NCBI GenBank assembly: GCA_937897495.1 | Contig: CALCBL010000088.1 | Location: forward strand, 1 to 8,573 | Length of the DNA: 8,573 bases | Origin: an uncultured Burkholderiales bacterium | Lineage (GTDB): Bacteria; Pseudomonadota; Gammaproteobacteria; Burkholderiales; Burkholderiaceae_C | Reading direction: 5' to 3' | Shown here: one piece after another, positions 1-7,117 of the stretch | Numbering within the stretch: position 1 is the stretch's first letter | Layout: each line of letters begins with the position of its first letter | Notes under the pieces: model-generated | What the model was told of the DNA's origin: nothing | What the model saw: only the letters and a program-made list of their open reading frames with translations | The model's database searches: none | Made by a program: the position numbers and the translations under genes

Positions 1-1
1 G

Positions 2-883
2 CAAGCTGTGGCATGGGGTGACAGCGACATTGTTGTGGCAGGTGGTCAAGAAAACATGAGCGCTTCACCCCACGTTTTGATGGGCTCACGTGATGGACAA
101 CGCATGGGCAACTGGAACATGGTTGACACCATGATTGTCGATGGCTTGTGGGATGTGTACAACCAATATCACATGGGCATTACGGCTGAAAATGTGGCCA
201 AGGCCAATGGCATTACACGCGACATGCAAGATGCTCTGGCATTGGGCAGTCAGCAAAAAGCCAGCGCCGCACAAGATGCGGGCAAGTTCAAAGATGAAAT
301 TGTCGATGTGCTTATTCCTCAGCGCAAAGGCGACCCCTTGGTCTTTAATGTCGATGAATTCATCAACAAGAAAACCAATGCAGAAGCCTTGGCAGGTTTG
401 CGTCCTGCATTTGACAAAGCCGGTTCAGTGACTGCGGGCAATGCTTCGGGCCTCAATGATGGTGCTGCCGCTGTGGTGGTCATGACGGCTAAAAAGGCTG
501 CGGCTTTAGGCCTCAAGCCCCTGGCGCGCATCGTCTCATTTGGCACCAGCGGCTTAGACCCTGCCACCATGGGCATGGGCCCCGTGCCAGCATCGCAGAA
601 GGCATTGCAACGTGCCGGTTGGAAAGCCAGCGATGTAGATTTGTTTGAATTGAACGAAGCCTTTGCAGCCCAAGCCTGCGCAGTCAACAAAGCATTGGAC
701 ATTGATCCAATGCGTGTCAATGTCAATGGCGGCGCCATCGCAATTGGTCACCCCATTGGTGCATCTGGCTGCCGTATTTTGGTGACACTCTTGCATGAAA
801 TGCAACGCCGTGATGCAAAGAAGGGCCTTGCAGCCTTGTGCATCGGTGGCGGTATGGGCGTGTCATTGACTCTAGAGCGTTAA
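2..883 (+). CDS. phaA: Acetyl-CoA C-acetyltransferase (beta-ketothiolase), 5' end cut by the window
   Basis: This enzyme condenses two acetyl-CoA into acetoacetyl-CoA, the first step of polyhydroxybutyrate synthesis, in the cytoplasm. The open frame runs in from the left edge. The GTG at 8 is an internal valine codon, not a start, because the preceding codons (Q, A) continue the family sequence. About 293 residues are present of the usual 390 or so, so roughly 100 N-terminal residues, including the acyl-accepting cysteine of the CGSGLK motif, lie outside. Visible motifs are [10 protein letters not shown] near the cut end, NEAFAAQA (653 on), [17 protein letters not shown] with the catalytic His at 749-751, and CIGGGMG with the second catalytic Cys at 839-841. 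The sequence closely matches biosynthetic PhaA-type thiolases, and phaB follows after 44 bp. A degradative thiolase is possible, but the neighbour argues for PHB synthesis. Confidence 0.95.
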   Translation, partial: QAVAWGDSDIVVAGGQENMSASPHVLMGSRDGQRMGNWNMVDTMIVDGLWDVYNQYHMGITAENVAKANGITRDMQDALALGSQQKASAAQDAGKFKDEIVDVLIPQRKGDPLVFNVDEFINKKTNAEALAGLRPAFDKAGSVTAGNASGLNDGAAAVVVMTAKKAAALGLKPLARIVSFGTSGLDPATMGMGPVPASQKALQRAGWKASDVDLFELNEAFAAQACAVNKALDIDPMRVNVNGGAIAIGHPIGASGCRILVTLLHEMQRRDAKKGLAALCIGGGMGVSLTLER

Positions 884-914
884 TTTTTCAGAAACTCAAA
901 TAACTCATTTACAT

Positions 915-920
915 AGGAGA
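915..920 (+). promoter_or_regulatory. Ribosome binding site of phaB
   Basis: AGGAGA lies 7 bases upstream of the ATG at 928. It is the strongest Shine-Dalgarno sequence in the window and fixes the phaB start. The 44-bp gap between phaA and phaB shows no terminator-like hairpin, which fits cotranscription. Confidence 0.85.
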
Positions 921-927
921 CAAATCC

Positions 928-1665
928 ATGAGTCAAAAAGTAGCATACGTTACAGGTGGTATGGGCGGCATCGGAACCGCCATTTGCCAGCGCCTTCACA
1001 AAGAAGGTTTCAAGGTCATTGCAGGTTGCGGCCCAACACGTGACTTCACCAAATGGTTGGACGAACAAAAAGCATTGGGCTTTACCTTCTACGCATCTGT
1101 GGGAAACGTGGGTGATTGGAATTCAACCGTCGAAGCTTTTACAAAAACCAAAGCCGAGCATGGCACCATTGACGTGTTGGTCAACAACGCAGGCATTACC
1201 AAAGACCGCATGTTCTTGAAAATGTCGCGCGAAGATTGGGATGCAGTCATTGAAACCAACCTGAACTCCATGTTCAACGTGACCAAGCAAGTGGTTGCCG
1301 ACATGGTTGAAAAAGGCTGGGGCCGCATTGTGAACATTTCATCTGTCAATGGCGCAAAGGGTCAAGCGGGTCAAACCAACTACTCTGCTGCCAAAGCAGG
1401 CATGCACGGCTTCTCTATGGCTTTGGCACAAGAGTTAGCCACCAAAGGCGTGACAGTGAACACCGTTAGCCCTGGCTATATTGGCACCGACATGGTCAAA
1501 GCCATTCGTGCCGATGTGCTGGAAAAGATTGTGGCCACAGTGCCTGTCAAGCGTTTGGGTGAGCCCAGCGAAATCGCGTCCATCATTGCTTGGTTGGCGT
1601 CTGAAGAAGGCGGCTATGCCACGGGTGCTGACTTTGCTGTGAATGGTGGCTTGCACATGGGTTAA
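928..1665 (+). CDS. phaB: Acetoacetyl-CoA reductase (NADPH-dependent, PHB synthesis)
   Basis: PhaB reduces acetoacetyl-CoA to (R)-3-hydroxybutyryl-CoA, the monomer used by PHA synthase. It is a classical short-chain dehydrogenase/reductase of 245 residues, one shorter than the well-studied Cupriavidus PhaB (246). The Rossmann glycine motif TGGMGGIG is at residues 9-16 and NNAG at 86-89. The catalytic residues are Ser139 (in NISSVNG), Tyr152 and Lys156 (YSAAK). The C-terminus GADFAVNGGLHMG is nearly the same as in PhaB proteins and separates it from FabG, which has the same fold. The start is set by AGGAGA 7 bases upstream. It lies 44 bp after the thiolase gene on the same strand, and its stop codon overlaps the stop of the converging SPFH gene by 4 bp. 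Nothing suggests damage or transfer. Confidence 0.96.
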   Translation: MSQKVAYVTGGMGGIGTAICQRLHKEGFKVIAGCGPTRDFTKWLDEQKALGFTFYASVGNVGDWNSTVEAFTKTKAEHGTIDVLVNNAGITKDRMFLKMSREDWDAVIETNLNSMFNVTKQVVADMVEKGWGRIVNISSVNGAKGQAGQTNYSAAKAGMHGFSMALAQELATKGVTVNTVSPGYIGTDMVKAIRADVLEKIVATVPVKRLGEPSEIASIIAWLASEEGGYATGADFAVNGGLHMG

Positions 1666-1680
1666 TGCCCAGCATTTTTT
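1652..1680 (+). terminator. Possible Rho-independent terminator at the end of phaB
   Basis: TGC (1652-1654) and TGGG (1658-1661) can pair with CCCA (1668-1671) and GCA (1672-1674), giving a 7-bp stem with a 3-base bulge (1655-1657) and a 6-base loop. Six T residues follow directly (1675-1680). The stem includes the phaB stop codon, and the T-run lies inside the 3' end of the opposite-strand SPFH gene. The stem is short and bulged, so strength is uncertain. No matching T-run exists for the minus direction. Confidence 0.45.
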
Positions 1681-2582
1681 CCAGTGTTGACCATTTGCAT
1701 GGCCGAGGCTATCAGGGAAGATACCTCGGTCATGTTGCCAGGCACGATGAGTGTGGTTTTGGCATCTTGTGCCACCTTGCTGTAGGCAATGACAGCTTGC
1801 TCGGCCACTTTCAGTTGCACAGCTTGTTCACCGCCTGGTTTTTGAATGGCAGAGGCAATGCGCTCAATGGCCTGGGCTGTGGCTTCGGCCACCGCCAAAA
1901 TAGATGCGGCATCACCTTCGGCTTTGTTGATCACGGCCTGTTTCTCGCCTTCAGAGCGCGCAATGAAGGCCTCGCGTTCGCCCGTGGCAATGTTGATTTG
2001 TTCTTGACGGCGTCCTTCTGAGGCTGCAATGAGGGCCCGCTTTTCACGCTCGGCCGTGATTTGCGATTGCATGGCATGCAAAATTTCTTTGGGTGGTGTC
2101 AGGTCTTTGATTTCATAACGAAGTACTTTGACGCCCCAGTTCAAGGCTGCTTCATCGATGGCTGCCACCACTTGGGCATTGATGATGTCGCGTTCTTCAA
2201 ATGTTTTGTCGAGTTCTAATTTGCCAATGACACTGCGCAAGCTGGTTTGAGCCAATTGCGTGACGGCCACAATGTAATTGGATGAGCCGTAGCTGGCCAG
2301 TTTGGGGTCGGTGACCTGGAAGTACAAAATGCCGTCAACCTGCAGTTGTGTGTTGTCTCGGGTGATGCAAACTTGGCTGGGCACGTCGAGCGGAATTTCT
2401 TTGAGGCTGTGTTTTTGAATGACGTTGTCAATGAATGGCACCACAAAATTAAGGCCTGGCGTAAGGCTTGCGTGGAACTTGCCCAAGCGCTCAACCACCC
2501 ATGCGTTTTGTTGAGGTACGACCTTGACGGTTTTGATGATGAACAAGACCGCAATGGCCAATAGGACGATTGCAATTTCCAT
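1662..2582 (-). CDS. qmcA: SPFH/band-7 membrane protein, paraslipin (QmcA/stomatin-like)
   Basis: This is a membrane-anchored scaffold protein of the SPFH (stomatin, prohibitin, flotillin, HflK/C) superfamily. Such proteins form large ring or cage assemblies on the inner membrane and are linked to membrane microdomains and protease control; the exact role of this subfamily is poorly defined. It has 306 residues, close to E. coli QmcA (305). A single hydrophobic segment at about 2-18 is the N-terminal anchor. The SPFH domain follows (about 19-175), with the typical VPQQNAWVVERLGKF and PGLNFVVPFID stretches. A charged, alanine- and glutamate-rich coiled-coil region (about 176-245) contains flotillin-like EGE/EGD repeats. 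The upstream nfeD gene is the classical partner. The start ATG has a purine-rich leader (AAAGAAAGAAA on the coding strand) rather than a strong Shine-Dalgarno. HflC or stomatin-type relatives are less likely because of the length and the NfeD neighbour. Confidence 0.9.
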   Translation of the reverse strand: MEIAIVLLAIAVLFIIKTVKVVPQQNAWVVERLGKFHASLTPGLNFVVPFIDNVIQKHSLKEIPLDVPSQVCITRDNTQLQVDGILYFQVTDPKLASYGSSNYIVAVTQLAQTSLRSVIGKLELDKTFEERDIINAQVVAAIDEAALNWGVKVLRYEIKDLTPPKEILHAMQSQITAEREKRALIAASEGRRQEQINIATGEREAFIARSEGEKQAVINKAEGDAASILAVAEATAQAIERIASAIQKPGGEQAVQLKVAEQAVIAYSKVAQDAKTTLIVPGNMTEVSSLIASAMQMVNTGKNAGH

Positions 2583-2612
2583 GATGTTTCTTTCTTTGAG
2601 GCTAACGTTGAC

Positions 2613-3035
2613 TTAAACTTTATGCAGCACCAAAGTGTTGCCCTGAATATCTTGGATTTGATAAATGCCAAGTTCTTGTGGAATTCCCTCTGCACAAATA
2701 GCGGTCCAGTTGGCACCTCTGTGCTTAACTTGAGCGGTGCCATTGCTGAGCCATTCATGCACTTCCACTGTTTCACCGACATCCAAGTGTTGGGCAGAAA
2801 CTTCTTCGGGATGAGACTTTAATTTTTGCAAAGAATAAACACGCCACAAAATGACAGCGAGTCCACCGACCACCGATCCGGTGATCAGTTGTGATGAAAA
2901 ACTTAACTGAGCGTGCGCTGCGATAGCACCTGCTGAAGCGCCGATGGCGAGCATGAGCAAGTAGAAGGTGCCCGTCATCAGTTCTATGCCAACAAGTGAG
3001 CCTGCAATGAGCCACCAAATGGTTGATTCGTTCAT
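2613..3035 (-). CDS. NfeD family membrane protein (short type, YbbJ-like)
   Basis: NfeD proteins accompany SPFH proteins in operons across bacteria and are thought to bind or modulate them through a C-terminal OB-fold. This 140-residue protein is the short form, without the ClpP-like protease domain of long NfeD proteins. It starts with WWLIAGSLVGIELMTG and has two or three hydrophobic segments (about 6-28, 29-43 and 49-66). A soluble beta-rich part follows (about 84-140), containing DVGETVEV, HRGANWTAIC and a final VLHKV, as in the YbbJ OB domain. The start ATG (3033-3035) is preceded by AAGGGA on the coding strand at 9 bases. The SPFH gene begins 30 bp after the stop, so the two are very probably cotranscribed. 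Family assignment rests on topology, the GANW-type motif and the neighbour. Confidence 0.88.
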   Translation of the reverse strand: MNESTIWWLIAGSLVGIELMTGTFYLLMLAIGASAGAIAAHAQLSFSSQLITGSVVGGLAVILWRVYSLQKLKSHPEEVSAQHLDVGETVEVHEWLSNGTAQVKHRGANWTAICAEGIPQELGIYQIQDIQGNTLVLHKV

Positions 3036-3116
3036 GGATAGATTTCCCTTTGACTAACGTGTCTCTTAAACGCCATCGTGCCACGTATTGGCCGTAAGTG
3101 TGGAGATTCCGTTTGT

Positions 3117-3153
3117 TTGAAAGGGATTGCAAGCATCATTTATTAATTATGAT
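3117..3153 (+). promoter_or_regulatory. Candidate dusA promoter
   Basis: Two weak candidates overlap in the gap between the divergent nfeD and dusA genes. One is TTGAAA (3117-3122), an 18-base spacer and TATTAA (3141-3146). The other is TTGCAA (3127-3132), a 15-base spacer and TATGAT (3148-3153, one mismatch from consensus). Both would start transcription downstream of the TTG at 3127 and close to the GTG at 3160, which bears on the choice of start codon. These are visual matches only. Confidence 0.3.
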
Positions 3154-3159
3154 CGGGGT

Positions 3160-4188
3160 GTGAATCAAGCACCTCATCTCAACTTTAGTCCTTGGCGCCT
3201 GTCTGTAGCGCCCATGATGGACTGGACCGATCGGCATTGCCGGTTTTTCCATCGCCTTCTAACGCAGCACACGATGCTTTACACCGAGATGGTCACCACC
3301 GGTGCCATCCGCCACGGCAGCATAGAGCGCCATATGCGTTTCAATGCAGAAGAGCATCCAGTCGCTTTGCAGTTGGGCGGCAGCGATGCCCATGACTTGG
3401 CCTTCGCCGCCAAATTGGGCGAGCAGTGGGGCTATAACGAAATCAATTTAAATTGCGGTTGCCCCAGCGACCGTGTGCAGCGTGGTGCGTTTGGTGCATG
3501 TCTCATGAACGAACCGCAGTTGGTGGCCGATGGTGTCAAGGCCATGGTAGATGTTGTCTCAGTGCCCGTCACGGTGAAGCACCGCATTGGCATTGACCAA
3601 ATTGAAAGCTACGATTTTGTTCGAGACTTTGTGGGCACCGTCAAAGAAGCGGGCTGCAATGTGTTCATTGTCCATGCGCGCAATGCTTGGCTTAACGGCT
3701 TATCGCCCAAAGAGAATCGCGAGATTCCGCCTTTGAGGTATGAACTGGCTTATCAGTTGAAAAAAGATTTTCCAGAACTCACCATTGCCATCAATGGTGG
3801 CATCACGCGCAATGAACAAATAACCGAACATCTCAAGGAAGTAGATGGCGTGATGATTGGCCGTGAGGCTTATTACAACCCTTGGCTACTCACCACTTGG
3901 GATGAAACATTTTTTCAGCAACCAGCACAAAGCGTTCAGTCTAAACCCGTGCTTTTACGAGAAGACGTGGAAGAAGCTATGGTCACTTACATGGAGCGTG
4001 CCTTCAAAGAAGATGGCTGCCCTTGGTATGCCATTGCACGACACATGCTGGGGCTTTACCATGGTCAGCGAGGAGGACGTTTGTGGCGCCAAGTTTGGAG
4101 CAATCACAAGCTCAAGCCCATGCCACCTCGCGAGGTGATGGCCATTGCGCGTGAGGCCTTGGCCAAGGGCGCAGAGGTACCTGCTTAG
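3160..4188 (+). CDS. dusA: tRNA-dihydrouridine(20/20a) synthase DusA
   Basis: DusA is an FMN-dependent enzyme that uses NADPH to reduce uridines 20/20a in the tRNA D-loop to dihydrouridine. From the GTG at 3160 the protein has 342 residues. The FMN-barrel start RLSVAPMMDWTDRHCRFF is at 13-30 and YTEMVTTGAI at 41-50. The catalytic Cys101 lies in NCGCPSDRV, followed by the flavin-contacting Lys140 (VTVK), His172 (VHAR), NGGI (212-215) and GREAY (234-238). The segment LSPKENREIPPL (181-192) is typical of DusA rather than DusB or DusC. Start choice: a TTG at 3127 adds 11 residues, but its AAGGGA abuts the codon and is too close. The GTG at 3160 gives the usual short N-terminus but has no clear Shine-Dalgarno. 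The first in-frame ATG (3214) would cut into the flavin domain. The last 4 bp overlap the converging GntR gene. Confidence 0.93.
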   Translation: MNQAPHLNFSPWRLSVAPMMDWTDRHCRFFHRLLTQHTMLYTEMVTTGAIRHGSIERHMRFNAEEHPVALQLGGSDAHDLAFAAKLGEQWGYNEINLNCGCPSDRVQRGAFGACLMNEPQLVADGVKAMVDVVSVPVTVKHRIGIDQIESYDFVRDFVGTVKEAGCNVFIVHARNAWLNGLSPKENREIPPLRYELAYQLKKDFPELTIAINGGITRNEQITEHLKEVDGVMIGREAYYNPWLLTTWDETFFQQPAQSVQSKPVLLREDVEEAMVTYMERAFKEDGCPWYAIARHMLGLYHGQRGGRLWRQVWSNHKLKPMPPREVMAIAREALAKGAEVPA

Positions 4189-4853
4189 GGCGTAGAGCTG
4201 GCCGCCATTAACCCATTGGCAAAGTGCTCACCCATGCGTGCAGCAGTTGCCACAGGGTCTTTGGCATTCAGGGCCGCCATGATGGCTTGATGTTCTTTCA
4301 AAGACTCTGTAATGCGCCCTGTTTTAAACAGTGAGTTGTGCCGATTGAGCTTCATCACTTTGCGCAAGTCGGCCACCATTTGATCGCGCCATTTGTTTTG
4401 CGCCAACTCTAGCAAGCACATGTGAAATGCTTCGTTCACTTCAAAGAACTTATCGTGTTTTTCTTTGCCGGGTTTGCCAGCGGCTTCAAGGTCGGCATGG
4501 AGTGATTGCAGCTTCTTTAAATCTGCTGAGGAGGCCGTTTGGGCCACCACAGCGGCCGCATCACTTTCTAAAAGGCTTAGCAAGTGATACACATCTCGCA
4601 GGTCTTTTTCTGAAACCTCGGTCACATAAGCCCCGCGGCGCACCTTCATGGTGATCAGGCCTTCAGCGGCCAAAACCTTCAATGCCTCTCGCAGAGGGGT
4701 GCGGCTAATGCCGTAGGCCTTGGAGATTTGCAGCTCGTCAATCCAACTGCCTGGCTCGAGTTCTCGGCTGAAGATACGCTGCCGAATGAGTTCGGCAACT
4801 TCTTCGTAAAGCGCTCGGGGCGCCAAAGATGGGACAGCGGACAGGGCAGACAT
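4185..4853 (-). CDS. GntR family transcriptional regulator, FCD (FadR) subfamily
   Basis: This is a predicted DNA-binding regulator whose C-terminal domain senses a small organic acid or acyl ligand. It has 222 residues, normal for the family. The winged helix-turn-helix is at about 15-79, with the recognition region ISKAYGISRTPLREALKVLA (43-62) and wing RRGAYVTEV. The FCD domain (about 85-215) is all-helical and holds candidate metal/ligand residues Asn140, His144, His188 and His210. It diverges from the methylmalonyl-CoA mutase operon across 107 bp, so local control of that operon in response to a propionyl- or methylmalonyl-related metabolite is a reasonable inference; the ligand cannot be read from the sequence. 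The ATG at 4851-4853 has only a weak ribosome site. Its 3' end overlaps that of dusA by 4 bp. Confidence 0.9.
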   Translation of the reverse strand: MSALSAVPSLAPRALYEEVAELIRQRIFSRELEPGSWIDELQISKAYGISRTPLREALKVLAAEGLITMKVRRGAYVTEVSEKDLRDVYHLLSLLESDAAAVVAQTASSADLKKLQSLHADLEAAGKPGKEKHDKFFEVNEAFHMCLLELAQNKWRDQMVADLRKVMKLNRHNSLFKTGRITESLKEHQAIMAALNAKDPVATAARMGEHFANGLMAASSTP

Positions 4854-4898
4854 GGTGGATAAATCGTTGAAATTGGCCTAAAGTGGGCCGTTTTGCAA

Positions 4899-4917
4899 AT
4901 TGTAAGGCAGGTACAAT
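4899..4917. promoter_or_regulatory. Inverted repeat, candidate GntR operator between the divergent promoters
   Basis: ATTGTA (4899-4904) and TACAAT (4912-4917) are perfect 6-bp arms around AGGCAGG. The site lies 45 bp from the regulator start and 43 bp from the scpA start. The arms contain the GT...AC pattern seen in GntR-family operators, although the 7-base centre is wider than in the FadR site. Each arm also reads TACAAT on one strand, one mismatch from a sigma70 -10 hexamer, so a bound protein could cover both promoters. The copies of TTTTGCA at 4891-4897 and 4919-4925 flank the dyad. Confidence 0.5.
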
Positions 4918-4946
4918 ATTTTGCATCAATAATTATGAATCATATT

Positions 4947-4951
4947 GAGGA
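4947..4951 (+). promoter_or_regulatory. Ribosome binding site of scpA
   Basis: GAGGA lies 9 bases before the ATG at 4961 and supports that start. The upstream leader is AT-rich and too short for a cobalamin riboswitch. Confidence 0.65.
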
Positions 4952-4960
4952 TTTCGCGAC

Positions 4961-7117
4961 ATGACCGACCCGAAGAACGAATTCAAGACCGCACAGCTGG
5001 ACGATTGGCTGCGTGCCGCTCAAAAGTCGGCGCCGGGCGGCAATGTCGAAGCCCTCAACTGGAAAACCCCCGACGGCATTTCCGTCAAGCCTTTGTACAC
5101 GGCCGAAGACACCGCCAACTTGCCCTTCGCCAACACCTTGCCAGGCTTTGAACCCTTTTTGCGCGGCCCGCAAGCCACCATGTACTCGGTGCGCCCTTGG
5201 ACCATTCGCCAATACGCCGGTTTCTCTACCGCTGAAGAGTCCAACGCCTTTTATCGCAAAGCTTTGGCCGCCGGCGGTCAAGGTGTGTCAGTGGCTTTCG
5301 ACTTGGCTACACACCGCGGCTATGACTCCGACCATCCCCGCGTCACAGGCGACGTGGGCAAAGCCGGCGTAGCCATCGACTCTGTTGAAGACATGAAGAT
5401 TTTGTTTGACCAGATTCCTTTAGACAAGGTGTCTGTGTCCATGACCATGAACGGCGCGGTATTGCCTGTGTTGGCAGGTTATGTGGTGGCAGCAGAAGAG
5501 CAGGGCGTGAGCCAAGACAAATTGTCGGGAACCATTCAGAACGACATTCTGAAAGAGTTCATGGTGCGCAACACCTACATTTACCCACCCGAGCCATCGA
5601 TGAAAATCATTGGCGACATCATTGAGTACACGGCCCAACACATGCCGAAGTTCAACTCCATTTCCATTTCGGGCTATCACATGCAAGAGGCCGGTGCCAA
5701 CCAAGCACTTGAAATGGCTTTCACTTTGGCCGACGGCAAAGAGTATGTCAAAACAGCCATTGCCAAGGGCATGGATGTCGACGGCTTTGCCGGTCGTCTG
5801 TCATTCTTCTGGGCAGTAGGCATGAATTTCTATTTAGAAATTGCCAAGATGCGTGCCGCGCGTTTGTTGTGGTGCCGCATCATGAAGGGCTTCGACGCCA
5901 AGAACCCCAAAAGCCTCATGCTGCGCACGCACAGCCAAACTTCGGGCTGGTCGCTCACAGAGCAAGACCCCTACAACAACGTGGTGCGCACTACCATTGA
6001 AGCCATGGCCGCGGTGTTTGGTGGCACGCAATCTTTGCACACCAACAGCTTTGACGAAGCCATTGCATTGCCCACTGAATTCAGCTCGCGCATTGCCCGC
6101 AACACACAGCTGATCATTCAAGAAGAGACGCACATTGCCAATGTGATCGATCCTTGGGCTGGTAGCTACATGATGGAATCGCTGACGCAAGAAATGGCCG
6201 ACAAAGCTTGGGCCATCATTGAAGAAGTCGAAGCCATGGGCGGCATGACCAAGGCCGTAGACAGCGGCTGGGCCAAGCTCAAAATTGAAGCGGCCGCCGC
6301 AGAAAAGCAAGCGCGCATTGACTCTGGCAAAGACGTGATTGTGGGCGTGAACAAATACAAGCTGGCCAAAGAAGACCCGATTGATATTTTGGCCATTGAC
6401 AACGTGAGAGTGCGCGATGGCCAAATTGAACGGCTGAAGAATATTCGCGCAACTCGCGACACTGCCAAAGTTCAAGCCGCATTAGACGCACTCACTGCCT
6501 CCGCCGAAAGCGGTCAAGGCAATTTGCTAGAACTCAGCATTCAAGCCATTCGATTGCGCGCCACGGTGGGCGAAGTGTCCGATGCATTGGAAAAAGTTTT
6601 TGGGCGCCACCGCGCCGATACTCAAAAGGTGACCGGCGTGTACGCAGCAGCTTACGACTCAGCAGAGGGCTGGGACCAACTCAAAAAAGAAATCAACGAC
6701 TTTGCCGATGCCAAGGGTCGCCGTCCTCGCGTGATGATCAGCAAGCTGGGTCAAGACGGTCACGACCGTGGTGCCAAAGTGGTGGCCACGGCCTTTGCCG
6801 ATTTGGGCTTTGATGTGGACATGGGCCCCTTGTTCCAAACGCCAGAAGAATGCGCGCGCCAAGCCATTGAAAACGATGTGCATGCGGTGGGTGTGTCTAC
6901 CTTGGCGGCGGGTCACAAAACTTTGGTGCCAGCCATCATTGAAGAACTGAAGAAGCAGGGCGCAGACGACATCATTGTGTTTGTAGGCGGCGTCATTCCA
7001 CGCCAAGATTATGACTTTTTGTACGAAGCGGGCGTGAAGGGCATCTACGGCCCAGGCACTCCCATTCCTGCCAGCGCCAAAGATGTGCTGGAGCAAATTA
7101 AGAAGGCTTTAGGTTGA
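4961..7117 (+). CDS. scpA: Methylmalonyl-CoA mutase, single-chain, B12-dependent
   Basis: The enzyme interconverts (R)-methylmalonyl-CoA and succinyl-CoA by an adenosylcobalamin radical rearrangement in the cytoplasm. It links propionyl-CoA breakdown (propionate, odd-chain acids, branched amino acids) to the TCA cycle. At 718 residues it matches the single-polypeptide type (E. coli Sbm/ScpA 714). The substrate TIM barrel covers about 40-540, with [18 protein letters not shown] (78-95) and [18 protein letters not shown] (111-128). Tyr85, Arg203 and His240 align with the P. shermanii substrate residues Tyr89, Arg207 and His244, which favours methylmalonyl-CoA over isobutyryl- or hydroxyisobutyryl-CoA. 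The B12 domain (about 585-718) has Asp599, His601 and Gly604 of the DxHxxG cobalt-ligand motif and a GG near the C-terminus. meaB overlaps its stop. The divergent GntR gene and the dyad upstream suggest regulated expression. Confidence 0.97.
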   Translation: MTDPKNEFKTAQLDDWLRAAQKSAPGGNVEALNWKTPDGISVKPLYTAEDTANLPFANTLPGFEPFLRGPQATMYSVRPWTIRQYAGFSTAEESNAFYRKALAAGGQGVSVAFDLATHRGYDSDHPRVTGDVGKAGVAIDSVEDMKILFDQIPLDKVSVSMTMNGAVLPVLAGYVVAAEEQGVSQDKLSGTIQNDILKEFMVRNTYIYPPEPSMKIIGDIIEYTAQHMPKFNSISISGYHMQEAGANQALEMAFTLADGKEYVKTAIAKGMDVDGFAGRLSFFWAVGMNFYLEIAKMRAARLLWCRIMKGFDAKNPKSLMLRTHSQTSGWSLTEQDPYNNVVRTTIEAMAAVFGGTQSLHTNSFDEAIALPTEFSSRIARNTQLIIQEETHIANVIDPWAGSYMMESLTQEMADKAWAIIEEVEAMGGMTKAVDSGWAKLKIEAAAAEKQARIDSGKDVIVGVNKYKLAKEDPIDILAIDNVRVRDGQIERLKNIRATRDTAKVQAALDALTASAESGQGNLLELSIQAIRLRATVGEVSDALEKVFGRHRADTQKVTGVYAAAYDSAEGWDQLKKEINDFADAKGRRPRVMISKLGQDGHDRGAKVVATAFADLGFDVDMGPLFQTPEECARQAIENDVHAVGVSTLAAGHKTLVPAIIEELKKQGADDIIVFVGGVIPRQDYDFLYEAGVKGIYGPGTPIPASAKDVLEQIKKALG
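7101..7106 (+). promoter_or_regulatory. Ribosome binding site deciding the TTG start of meaB
   Basis: AGAAGG, within the last scpA codons, lies 7 bases before the TTG at 7114. No comparable site precedes the in-frame ATG at 7132, so TTG is the better start. Confidence 0.55.

Noticed and set aside
2216..2782. 188-codon minus-strand frame overlapping the SPFH and nfeD genes
   Set aside because: It is on the same strand but in another frame across two well-supported genes, and its composition is Ser/Trp/Lys-rich with no domain. Not a gene, and not evidence of a frameshift, since both real frames are intact.
2773..3132. 119-codon minus-strand frame starting upstream of nfeD
   Set aside because: It overlaps the clear nfeD frame and is rich in Arg and His without domain features. 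It would need a start within the dusA promoter region.
4171..4184. GCAG...CTGC inverted repeat near the end of dusA as a terminator
   Set aside because: The stem has only four outer pairs around a mismatched centre, and no T-run follows on either strand.
4854..4960. Cobalamin riboswitch upstream of the B12 enzyme
   Set aside because: The whole gap is 107 bp, AT-rich, and lacks any B12-box-like sequence; a cobalamin riboswitch needs roughly 200 bases. The mutase uses B12 rather than making it.
5834..6475. 213-codon open frame on the minus strand inside scpA
   Set aside because: It lies fully antisense to conserved mutase sequence and its translation is His/Phe/Asn-rich without any recognisable domain. 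Such frames arise from codon bias on the opposite strand.
6659..7096. 145-codon minus-strand open frame over the B12 domain of scpA
   Set aside because: It is antisense to the conserved DxHxxG domain and has no family features or credible ribosome site. Treated as a shadow.
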